A DNA stretch of 21,072 nucleotides from a virus. The stretch is taken from positions 1 through 21,072 of the IMG/VR virus record IMGVR_UViG_3300025276_000259; one strand, given 5' to 3'. The notes below the pieces were generated by a model. That model ran no database searches. It saw only the letters and a program-made list of their open reading frames with translations, and was not told where the DNA came from. The position numbers and the translations under genes were made by a program. Below are positions 13,057 to 17,854 of the stretch, piece by piece. The stretch's first letter is position 1. Each line of letters begins with the position of its first letter.

Positions 13057-13472
13057 TCGTCACCTCCAAAAATGTGGACGTTATCTGCAATGTATTTATT
13101 CAGCGCAATTTCAACGTCGGCATGGCTTTTGAACTCTTTAGCCTCCGCAACAGACAAGAAGTGACATTGTGAAAGGTCATGCCCAATGGCTTCTTTGGCT
13201 GCGTCAATTTCGCTGTCAGCATCTTTTAAAGAGTAGCATTCCGTCTGACCTGACCATCCAATAACCGTTACCTGTTTATCTTTCTTTAAAATATCGTTGT
13301 ATTCATCCGGTATTTCATCGCCAAAACAATCAACAGCATTTTCCATCGTCCACTCTTGATAGCAAAAGTCGTGCGCTTCAGATGCTTTTTGGATTAAATC
13401 AGCCTCGTCTAGCGCCCTCCAGATCATTACTGGCCTACTATGTGGCACTTCAACTACTATTATATCGTTCAT
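13053..13472 (-). CDS. Unknown acidic protein, 139 aa
   Basis: Two ATG codons are available, 13476-13478 and 13470-13472. The second is preferred because GGGAG then lies nine bases upstream rather than three. The protein starts MNDIIVVEVPHSRPVMIWRA and is acidic, with a possible beta-alpha fold and the segment VTVIGWSGQTECYSLKDADS, followed by helices ending in a DNVHIFGGDE tail. No known family, membrane segment or catalytic motif is seen. It is coupled to the next gene through an ATGA overlap whose Shine-Dalgarno lies in its own last codons. Confidence 0.7.
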   Translation of the reverse strand: MNDIIVVEVPHSRPVMIWRALDEADLIQKASEAHDFCYQEWTMENAVDCFGDEIPDEYNDILKKDKQVTVIGWSGQTECYSLKDADSEIDAAKEAIGHDLSQCHFLSVAEAKEFKSHADVEIALNKYIADNVHIFGGDE

Positions 13473-13486
13473 AATCATCTACTCCC

Positions 13487-13642
13487 TTAGCTGTTAAGCC
13501 ATTCATCATAAGTTTTTAATGGCCGACCTGTAAAGGTATCGTTGCCATCACTATCACCAGCGCAAGACAGATATATCTGATACTCGCTGTCATTGGTTCC
13601 CCTAGTTTGGGTCTGCCAGCTTTCGTTATATGTTAATTCCAT
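13487..13642 (-). CDS. Small unknown protein, 51 aa
   Basis: The ATG at 13640-13642 follows AGGAGAACACT. The product reads MELTYNESWQTQTRGTNDSE, continues YQIYLSCAGDSDGNDTFTGR and ends TYDEWLNS; it is acidic and polar, and may be a small beta-strand protein. The stretch AGGAGAACACTATGGAATTA around its start is identical, over 20 nt, to the start of the upstream gene, hence a shared leader and a shared MEL(T/C)Y N-terminus. The remaining sequences do not look related. Confidence 0.65.
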   Translation of the reverse strand: MELTYNESWQTQTRGTNDSEYQIYLSCAGDSDGNDTFTGRPLKTYDEWLNS

Positions 13643-13651
13643 AGTGTTCTC

Positions 13652-13984
13652 CTAATAGTTAAAACCAGTCAGCTTTCGGATATATGCTAGTCGGTCTGAT
13701 ACATATTCGACTGCAAAAGACTGCGTAAATGGGCAACCACAACAATCATGCTCATGGTCGCAGCGATATGATTGTTTGCTGCAAACTAAATCAAAATACC
13801 TCACACAAGCGACCAGTTTATCTTCGTCTTGTGGGATAGCCTTGTCATGCTCTACTCGCCATATCGTCGTTGCTGCCCCGTCATATTCGGCTGGCTTTTC
13901 CTTATAGCGATTAATAGTCATGCCCTCAACCGGTAGCTCAGTTTTGTACTCTTCTGTTGGGTCGTATTGGTAGCATAATTCCAT
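13652..13984 (-). CDS. Cysteine-rich unknown protein, 110 aa
   Basis: The start ATG 13982-13984 is chosen because it follows the cassette AAAGGAGAACACT; a longer frame from 14032 would read through the hairpin and is rejected. The product starts MELCYQYDPTEEYKTELPVE and has a Cys/His-rich centre, CSKQSYRCDHEHDCCGCPF, with five Cys and two His that could bind zinc or an iron-sulfur cluster. It ends YIRKLTGFNY. No family is recognised. It is separated from its upstream neighbour by a GGGGCGAAAGCCCC hairpin and lies 9 nt before the next gene. Confidence 0.7.
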   Translation of the reverse strand: MELCYQYDPTEEYKTELPVEGMTINRYKEKPAEYDGAATTIWRVEHDKAIPQDEDKLVACVRYFDLVCSKQSYRCDHEHDCCGCPFTQSFAVEYVSDRLAYIRKLTGFNY

Positions 13985-13997
13985 AGTGTTCTCCTTT

Positions 13998-14011
13998 GGG
14001 GCTTTCGCCCC
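13998..14011 (-). repeat. Hairpin-RBS cassette, copy 1
   Basis: On the transcript the hairpin GGGGCGAAAGCCCC (5-bp stem, GAAA tetraloop) lies between the upstream stop in TAACCCACCAACT and the AAAGGAG site of the 13652-13984 gene. This is an exact copy of a unit found six times in the operon. Confidence 0.9.
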
Positions 14012-14021
14012 AGTTGGTGGG

Positions 14022-14399
14022 TTAATATCCAATTGCGTTTAAATAGCTGTCAAGCTGCTTTTCGTCTACTTTGGTTAAATTAATAACCACCACGCCGTCC
14101 AGCATGGTTATTGCGACTGTGTCGCCGTCTCCTGCTAGGCTCTTTAGTTTACTGATAGATACCCGTCTATCGCCGCGCTTGGTTAGATAGAATTTGATCT
14201 TGCAATCTTCCCCGCTTAAATGTCGGGCTTCGATTACAACACCGTTTTCGCCTCCCTTTTCTAGTTGGGTAAAGTCAACACCGTGGGCAAAAGCAAACCG
14301 GCGCACCGTCGCGTTAGCGTCGATGATGCACTTGTCTAACATCGTAAAAGTCAGGTCAATAGTTGCTGTGGGTTGAGGTAATCTTGATACATTATTCAT
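14022..14399 (-). CDS. Unknown protein, 125 aa
   Basis: The ATG at 14397-14399 follows ACAGGAGTTTTAACG. The protein begins MNNVSRLPQPTATIDLTFTM. An N-terminal helix (LDKCIIDANATVRRFAFAHG) is followed by a beta-rich part (KIKFYLTKRGDRRVSISKLK) and (AITMLDGVVVINLTKVDEKQ), possibly a small alpha+beta domain. Its TAA is the first codon of the TAACCCACCAACT hairpin cassette. No family or motif is recognised. Confidence 0.75.
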   Translation of the reverse strand: MNNVSRLPQPTATIDLTFTMLDKCIIDANATVRRFAFAHGVDFTQLEKGGENGVVIEARHLSGEDCKIKFYLTKRGDRRVSISKLKSLAGDGDTVAITMLDGVVVINLTKVDEKQLDSYLNAIGY

Positions 14400-14414
14400 C
14401 GTTAAAACTCCTGT

Positions 14415-14428
14415 GGGGCTTTCGCCCC
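14415..14428 (-). repeat. Hairpin-RBS cassette, copy 2
   Basis: Exact GGGGCGAAAGCCCC hairpin between the stop of the 14439-14633 gene (TAACCCACCAACT) and the ACAGGAG site of the 14022-14399 gene. Confidence 0.9.
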
Positions 14429-14438
14429 AGTTGGTGGG

Positions 14439-14633
14439 TTATCGCGCAGATATGCGCTTGTTTTTCATCATAAATTTATGGGCGTCTTCGATTACGTCGT
14501 TAATCGTTTCTAGCTCAAACATGACTCCAATTTGTTCGTCGGTCAGCGCTTTGGCTGCGTGTCCAGCGTCCAGTGCTTTTTCTATATCGTATTCAAACTT
14601 CTGTAGATACGCGTCTGTCGTTTTACTTATCAA
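14439..14633 (-). CDS. Small unknown protein with TTG start, 64 aa
   Basis: The frame starts at TTG (14631-14633), six bases after AAAGGAG of the cassette; no in-frame ATG is placed at a usable distance. The protein reads MISKTTDAYLQKFEYDIEKA, is helical and mildly acidic, and ends with a basic tail MKNKRISAR. The rare start may keep expression low. No family is recognised. Flanking hairpin cassettes on both sides support it as a separate gene. Confidence 0.65.
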   Translation of the reverse strand: MISKTTDAYLQKFEYDIEKALDAGHAAKALTDEQIGVMFELETINDVIEDAHKFMMKNKRISAR

Positions 14634-14646
14634 AATATTCTCCTTT

Positions 14647-14660
14647 GGGGCTTTCGCCCC
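14647..14660 (-). repeat. Hairpin-RBS cassette, copy 3
   Basis: Exact GGGGCGAAAGCCCC hairpin before AAAGGAG of the TTG-started gene. Here the segment between CCCACC and the hairpin is longer (CCCACCGTAACGACT), a variant shared with copy 4. Confidence 0.9.
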
Positions 14661-14678
14661 AGTCGTTACGGTGGGTTA

Positions 14679-14942
14679 TTAATGAATACGACGACAAACA
14701 AAACCGCCGCGTCTTCCTACTTTTAACAGATAATCTGGATACTCAGGGTATCCCAGCTTTTCCTCGTCTCCGTCAGCTTTTCCTCGATATATGTAACCTA
14801 CTGGGAAAGGGTTTCCGACTAGGCCACTGCCCCAGCGTTTTTCGAGGTCTGCTATCGCCGCTTTAAGCGACGGGTAATTGGTGGCCTTCACTGGGTAAAA
14901 GTCCCTGTTATAACCTTCGGTAAAATATCCGTGTACTTGCAT
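14679..14942 (-). CDS. Unknown phage protein, 87 aa
   Basis: The ATG at 14940-14942 follows AAAGGAGAACACC. The product begins MQVHGYFTEGYNRDFYPVKA and has SLKAAIADLEKRWGSG, then GNPFPVGYIYRGK and a basic end (GRRGGFVCRRIH). The aromatic-rich, beta-type sequence suggests a compact domain. I have an impression of similar small proteins in other phages but cannot name a family. Cassette hairpins lie on both sides. Confidence 0.75.
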   Translation of the reverse strand: MQVHGYFTEGYNRDFYPVKATNYPSLKAAIADLEKRWGSGLVGNPFPVGYIYRGKADGDEEKLGYPEYPDYLLKVGRRGGFVCRRIH

Positions 14943-14955
14943 GGTGTTCTCCTTT

Positions 14956-14969
14956 GGGGCTTTCGCCCC
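14956..14969 (-). repeat. Hairpin-RBS cassette, copy 4
   Basis: Exact GGGGCGAAAGCCCC hairpin between the stop of the 33-aa membrane protein (TAACCCACCATAACGACT) and AAAGGAG of the 14679-14942 gene. Confidence 0.9.
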
Positions 14970-14984
14970 AGTCGTTATGGTGGG

Positions 14985-15086
14985 TTAGATTGAGTCGTAC
15001 GCAGCTTTGATAATCACGGCAGATAGCCAGATAATAAAAGCCCAGACACCAAGGTGTCCGCTTTTAATCGCCTTGAAAAGCTTCAT
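14985..15086 (-). CDS. Tiny membrane protein, 33 aa
   Basis: The ATG at 15084-15086 overlaps the upstream TGA (ATGA). The product is MKLFKAIKSGHLGVWAFIIW and then LSAVIIKAAYDSI: a basic amphipathic start followed by one transmembrane helix of about 17 residues. A longer frame from 15167 would overlap the upstream gene extensively and has a non-membrane, unlikely N-terminus. Tiny single-span proteins in phages include holin-like and membrane-enzyme modulators; nothing specific can be said here. Confidence 0.6.
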   Translation of the reverse strand: MKLFKAIKSGHLGVWAFIIWLSAVIIKAAYDSI

Positions 15087-15277
15087 TTGTTTAGCTCGTC
15101 CTGTAGCGCGTTTATTTCCTTTCCCATAGTGTTGAAAAGCACCATTAGGCCGGTAATCATCGCGCATTTATCAGCGTCTCCCATACTGTGGGCGATCTTC
15201 ATACCGTAGCTGGTAGCGCCTTCTATGCTGTCGTAAGTGGCAAATACTGGTACTGTTTTAATCGGTTGTGTGTTCAT
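15083..15277 (-). CDS. Small unknown protein, 64 aa
   Basis: The ATG at 15275-15277 follows AGAGGAAATAACC and lies 2 nt after the upstream stop. The product starts MNTQPIKTVPVFATYDSIEG and contains the moderately hydrophobic helix KCAMITGLMVLFNTMGKEIN, probably a packing or oligomerisation helix, and ends LQDELNK. Its TGA overlaps the start of the tiny membrane protein, so the two are translationally coupled and might work together. Confidence 0.65.
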   Translation of the reverse strand: MNTQPIKTVPVFATYDSIEGATSYGMKIAHSMGDADKCAMITGLMVLFNTMGKEINALQDELNK

Positions 15278-15279
15278 GG

Positions 15280-15471
15280 TTATTTCCTCTCGTTGGTTAA
15301 TGCTGGCAGACCGACGTTATTTAAAACGTGCTCTTCTAATAAATCCTCCAGTGATGAAAAATAGCTTTGTACATATTCCCTTACGGTTTCATCCGTAATA
15401 TTTAAATCTTCTAAAAGTATTTCCATGTTTTCCTTAATAACGTCTACTGTAAATTCTATTCTTATTTTCAT
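15280..15471 (-). CDS. Small acidic helical protein, 63 aa
   Basis: The ATG at 15469-15471 follows GAAGGAGTTTTACAA. One N-terminal strand (MKIRIEFTVDVI) is followed by acidic helices, ENMEILLEDLNITDETVREY and VQSYFSSLEDLLEEHVLNNV. Strong negative charge is common in DNA-mimic and inhibitor proteins but does not prove such a role. No family is recognised. A cassette hairpin precedes the gene. Confidence 0.65.
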   Translation of the reverse strand: MKIRIEFTVDVIKENMEILLEDLNITDETVREYVQSYFSSLEDLLEEHVLNNVGLPALTNERK

Positions 15472-15486
15472 TTGTAAAACTCCTTC

Positions 15487-15500
15487 GGGGCTTTCGCCCC
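15487..15500 (-). repeat. Hairpin-RBS cassette, copy 5
   Basis: Exact GGGGCGAAAGCCCC hairpin between TAACCCACCAACT, the end of the 15511-15702 gene, and GAAGGAG of the 15280-15471 gene. Confidence 0.9.
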
Positions 15501-15510
15501 AGTTGGTGGG

Positions 15511-15702
15511 TTAAAGTGATGCTGTGCTGTGGACTACTTGCCGGCCGTCGACTTCTGCAATGACTGTGCAAATATCGTAGCCTTTAACCTTCTTTCTAGT
15601 GGACTTTTGAAAACGCGCCCTAGCTTTCTCTTGCGCTTCGTATGAACTGGCCGCGTGTACTTCTTCGCGGTTTTGATTCCAAAAGCATATATAACCGTTC
15701 AT
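15511..15702 (-). CDS. Conserved-looking small phage protein, 63 aa
   Basis: The ATG at 15700-15702 follows an ACGGGGT element. The product is MNGYICFWNQNREEVHAASS, then YEAQEKARARFQKSTRKKVK, then GYDICTVIAEVDGRQVVHST. This strand-helix-strand layout, with SYEAQ..A...F in the helix and LAE/IAE-DG-QVVH at the end, resembles a small protein I have seen in several tailed phages, for which I know no function. The upstream membrane-protein stop is only 3 nt away. Confidence 0.7.
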   Translation of the reverse strand: MNGYICFWNQNREEVHAASSYEAQEKARARFQKSTRKKVKGYDICTVIAEVDGRQVVHSTASL

Positions 15703-15705
15703 AAA

Positions 15706-15861
15706 TTACCCCGTAACATTAATTATTTGAAACATTGCCAACACGGTCACAATTGACCATGCAAGCGCCAACACAAAACCACAAAAAACCATTGATTTAA
15801 TGATGCTTCCACCCAGTAGTGAAAGCTCCTGTATTAGTTCTCTTTTTGTTTGTCTGTTCAT
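15706..15861 (-). CDS. Small membrane protein, 51 aa
   Basis: The ATG at 15859-15861 shares one base with the TAA of the GP88-like gene (TAATG). The product begins MNRQTKRELIQELSLLGGSI and continues IIKSMVFCGFVLALAWSIVT. It has a basic N-terminal helix followed by one transmembrane span of roughly 20 residues (about 24-45), so an N-in single-pass protein is predicted. It could be holin-like or a membrane modulator; no family is recognised. Coupling to the GP88 gene may point to joint function. Confidence 0.65.
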   Translation of the reverse strand: MNRQTKRELIQELSLLGGSIIKSMVFCGFVLALAWSIVTVLAMFQIINVTG

Positions 15862-16532
15862 TACGCCACCTCTAAAAGTTTGATTTTGATAACCTTCGCC
15901 ATGGTTCGTCCGTGGGCCACATAAGCAATAGTTTTAATACCTGAGTCCCAGCAATCACGGCATTTTCCGCACTTGCCATCGTTTGCCCATGCATTGCAGA
16001 GTGACATCTCTGGCGTCAAATATTCGGGCGTTGGTATTATTGTCGTGTTGGGTAGGCTAGTAGTAAGAATACCGCCTAGAACTGAATCACTAGAGAGCCT
16101 CACGGCTACGTTAGGGAGCGATTCCATATTGTTCAATACTTTCATAAACTTAGGGAATTTGTGCTGTCTGGTAGGGAACCAGTGCCGGCAGTGGGGCGTC
16201 GCTGCCATAACTGCTAGAATCTTTTTAGCGAGTCTCAAGTCGTAGCAGTCGCCGGAGTCAAACCACCTAAAATATCGGTGACTGTCTAACTCTTCGACCA
16301 TGTCGTCGACCCAGTCGTCGCGTTTCCAATCTTGCCGGTTGGCGATGCGTGGGGCTTTGACGTTGGGATAACGGTAATTACCGCCCAGTGCGTAACAACC
16401 CTTGCAAGCGTCGGCTAGTTCGTATTTTCCGGACTTTAAAGAGCCGGATATAATAGCGGCGGGGCAAGTTAGGAGCGCTTCAAGGCTCCAGCTTCCGGCG
16501 CGTATTTTCTGCGTCTGACTAATATGTATCAT
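15861..16532 (-). CDS. GP88-family cysteine-rich protein, 223 aa
   Basis: The N-terminus has SWSLEALLTCPAA and ELADACKGCYALGGNYRYPN (Cys23, Cys43, Cys46), then RIANRQDWKRDDW and the RWFDSGDCYDL block (about 89-99), TPHCRHWFPTRQHKFPKF, and a C-terminal CGKCRDC cluster (Cys188, 191, 194). This is the pattern of the 'Gene product 88' (GP88) family known from mycobacteriophages, plasmids and other mobile elements, whose function I do not know. The Cys spacing suggests metal or Fe-S binding and the barrel-like motif order recalls radical-SAM-type folds, which is speculation. The RBS AAAGGA is rather distant. It is by far the largest gene of the small-gene operon. Confidence 0.8.
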   Translation of the reverse strand: MIHISQTQKIRAGSWSLEALLTCPAAIISGSLKSGKYELADACKGCYALGGNYRYPNVKAPRIANRQDWKRDDWVDDMVEELDSHRYFRWFDSGDCYDLRLAKKILAVMAATPHCRHWFPTRQHKFPKFMKVLNNMESLPNVAVRLSSDSVLGGILTTSLPNTTIIPTPEYLTPEMSLCNAWANDGKCGKCRDCWDSGIKTIAYVAHGRTMAKVIKIKLLEVA

Positions 16533-16565
16533 TAGCTTTTTATCCTTTGGTGGGATTTATTGGTT

Positions 16566-16579
16566 GGGGCTTTCGCCCC
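16566..16579 (-). repeat. Hairpin-RBS cassette, copy 6
   Basis: Exact GGGGCGAAAGCCCC hairpin upstream of the GP88-like gene. Element order differs: the hairpin comes first and TCCCACCAAAGGA follows it, so the two halves of the cassette can be rearranged. Confidence 0.85.
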
Positions 16580-16588
16580 AGTAGTTAA

Positions 16589-16747
16589 TTAATAAGTAGC
16601 TAAGCGGGTTTTTAATTGTCGCTTTGTCCGGCTAACAATTAAGCTCAATAGTTCAGCGCGTCGGCTGGCCATGCGGGAGTCGTACGGGGTGCAAACTGTC
16701 CCAGTAGATAAGGGCATTTTTAAAGGGTGGTTGTTTGTCTTATTCAT
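16589..16747 (-). CDS. Small basic protein, 52 aa
   Basis: The ATG at 16745-16747 follows AAAGGAAATATTAACC, part of a TAACCCACCAAAGGA leader. The product is MNKTNNHPLKMPLSTGTVCT, then PYDSRMASRRAELLSLIVSR and a basic tail TKRQLKTRLATY. A single amphipathic helix (about residues 25-50) is predicted. Nucleic-acid binding is possible from charge alone. No family is recognised. Confidence 0.6.
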   Translation of the reverse strand: MNKTNNHPLKMPLSTGTVCTPYDSRMASRRAELLSLIVSRTKRQLKTRLATY

Positions 16748-16769
16748 GGTTAATATTTCCTTTGGTGGG

Positions 16770-16979
16770 TTATATTTTAGCTAGTAATTCTTTTCGCAAA
16801 GAATAGATTTTCAGGTGTTCATCAACTGGGCAGTTTTTAGCGTAGTCCCATATATGCGGCAAAGCGTTTTGATATATTTCCAACCAGTTGCAGCCGGTAA
16901 CTTTTACGATATTTGATAGACTAGTATCATGGCCATTGATAACCATGCTTAGCACTAGGTTAGATATATTAGCTTTCAT
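16770..16979 (-). CDS. Small unknown protein, 69 aa
   Basis: The ATG at 16977-16979 is chosen since AAAGGAGTTTTAACC precedes it; the longer frame from 17003 overlaps the upstream gene without a binding site. The product begins MKANISNLVLSMVINGHDTS and has a helix-rich remainder, WLEIYQNALPHIWDYAKNC. The pattern of short helices resembles a small HTH-like fold (SNIVKVTGCNWLEIYQNALP), but this is weak. The 17 nt around its start are identical to those of the preceding gene. Confidence 0.65.
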   Translation of the reverse strand: MKANISNLVLSMVINGHDTSLSNIVKVTGCNWLEIYQNALPHIWDYAKNCPVDEHLKIYSLRKELLAKI

Positions 16980-16992
16980 GGTTAAAACTCCT

Positions 16993-17199
16993 TTAATAAT
17001 CAAAGTCTAAAAATACGGTGGTATTTGGGTTTAAAAATACTTCTCGGTTGATGTCTTCAGCATCTGAACAACATATTGAAGCGGGGCCGAATGAGTCCTT
17101 GCGGTTGAAGTGTTCACGAATAAAAACGGTTTTAGAATCTATCTTCCGCTTAAATAGTTCACCCTTCTTGAGTGCTTTTAAAGTAATGGTTTTACTCAT
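16993..17199 (-). CDS. First gene of the small-gene operon, 68 aa
   Basis: The ATG at 17197-17199 follows AAGGAGTTTTAACC. The product begins MSKTITLKALKKGELFKRKI, then TVFIREHFNRKDSFGPASIC and ends INREVFLNPNTTVFLDFDY. The KALKKGELFKRK...V+.R...(D)DINREVFL.....VF..F.Y pattern recalls a widespread small phage protein of unknown function, predicted to be a compact beta barrel. It is promoter-proximal, so likely the most strongly expressed gene of the operon. Confidence 0.75.
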   Translation of the reverse strand: MSKTITLKALKKGELFKRKIDSKTVFIREHFNRKDSFGPASICCSDAEDINREVFLNPNTTVFLDFDY

Positions 17200-17223
17200 G
17201 GTTAAAACTCCTTGGTTATATAT

Positions 17224-17244
17224 GGCCCCAGCTATCGCGGGGCC
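17224..17244 (-). other. Leader hairpin of the small-gene operon
   Basis: Arms GGCCCC and GGGGCC with an inner GC/GC pair form a strong hairpin about 15 nt upstream of the first gene's AAGGAG. It has the same position relative to the ribosome-binding site as the six cassette hairpins, but not the same sequence. Confidence 0.6.
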
Positions 17245-17288
17245 GTGGTTAATTATAACCGTTACGGCCTGACGGTGTATAGTATTTA

Positions 17289-17302
17289 TAAGTAATTACT
17301 TA
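17289..17302. promoter_or_regulatory. 14-bp perfect palindrome, candidate operator
   Basis: TAAGTAATTACTTA is perfectly symmetrical and lies among the candidate promoters of both directions. It is unlike the TTGAC/GTCAA sites, so a different regulator would be involved. Confidence 0.45.
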
Positions 17303-17376
17303 ATAAACTGCCACTTTGGCAGTGCTTCGCCCCAGTATTAGTGTTTTAATCCGATCAAATACCAAACTAACCACTT

Positions 17377-17404
17377 AACCCGCTCCGGCGGGTTTTGTCG
17401 TTTT
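17377..17404 (+). terminator. Terminator-like hairpin in the leader of the terminase genes
   Basis: A 7-bp stem AACCCGC/GCGGGTT with TCCG loop is followed by TTTTGTCGTTTT on the plus strand. It ends right before the terminase small-subunit ribosome-binding site. Upstream genes are on the other strand, so the only transcript it could stop is one starting in the control region, as at lambda tR'. It has the same stem sequence as the repressor terminator. Confidence 0.7.
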
Positions 17405-17419
17405 AGGAGAGCCGCACAA

Positions 17420-17854
17420 GTGCCGCCACTAGATACAATGGGCCAATTAAAAAACCACCAATGGGAAACCGCCGCGCAGGTGTTCGTAGCTACTGGGAAC
17501 AAAACCGAGGCATATAGACAGGCCGGTTATTCCACCAACATGACGGACAAAGCTATCAGCACCAAGGTTCAACGCGTGTTTAATAACGGGGCGGTATTGG
17601 GTAGGGTCGCCGAACTACAAGCGGAGCAGGCTAAGCTTCACGCTGTCACCGTAGAGAGCCTAACCGCGCAGCTTAGGGAGGATAGACAGCTTGCATACTC
17701 TGTTAAAAACCCATCTGCCGCAGTTTCCGCGGTGATGGGCATGGCTAGACTGCATGGGCTTGATAAACAAGTGCTAAGCGCTGACCCAATCAACCCGCCA
17801 AGCTTGATAAATATAGCGATAGTGGATAACACAGCAAAAAGACTCAATGGTTAA
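17420..17854 (+). CDS. terS: Terminase small subunit, 144 aa
   Basis: The GTG start (17420-17422) is ten bases after GGAG; an ATG six codons later is possible. The protein has a Terminase_2-like N-terminal DNA-binding region, LKNHQWETAAQVFVATGNKT and EAYRQAGYSTNMTDKAISTK, followed by a helical core (VAELQAEQAKLHAVTVESLT) and a C-terminal part with MGMARLHGLDKQVLSADPIN. Small subunits recognise the packaging site and regulate the large subunit. The gene overlaps the large subunit by 8 nt, and its leader carries a terminator, so it heads the late operon. Confidence 0.9.
   Translation: MPPLDTMGQLKNHQWETAAQVFVATGNKTEAYRQAGYSTNMTDKAISTKVQRVFNNGAVLGRVAELQAEQAKLHAVTVESLTAQLREDRQLAYSVKNPSAAVSAVMGMARLHGLDKQVLSADPINPPSLINIAIVDNTAKRLNG

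Larger units (their letters stand above)
17200..17419. promoter_or_regulatory. Divergent control region between small-gene operon and late genes
   Basis: This 220-base stretch holds no gene. For the leftward operon the best -10 is a perfect TATAAT on the minus strand (17252-17257), but its -35 is poor; TACTAT (17279-17284) is an alternative. For the rightward late genes TATAGT (17278-17283) is the best -10, again with a poor -35, as expected if an activator or Q is involved. The region also has a leader hairpin, a 14-bp palindrome, a short stem (17308-17322), a degenerate cassette copy (17314-17340) and a terminator. Confidence 0.55.

Noticed and set aside
13652-14032. Longer form of the 110-aa cysteine-rich protein
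   Set aside because: The extension is the translated hairpin cassette; the ATG after AAAGGAGAACACT is the real start.
13998-16579. CRISPR-like array from the repeated GGGGCGAAAGCCCC units
   Set aside because: Repeats are only 14 bp, spacing varies from about 230 to 1080 bp, and the intervals are filled with genes.
17308-17322. CTGCCA/TGGCAG hairpin as a terminator
   Set aside because: No T-run follows on either strand; it is kept only as part of the control region.
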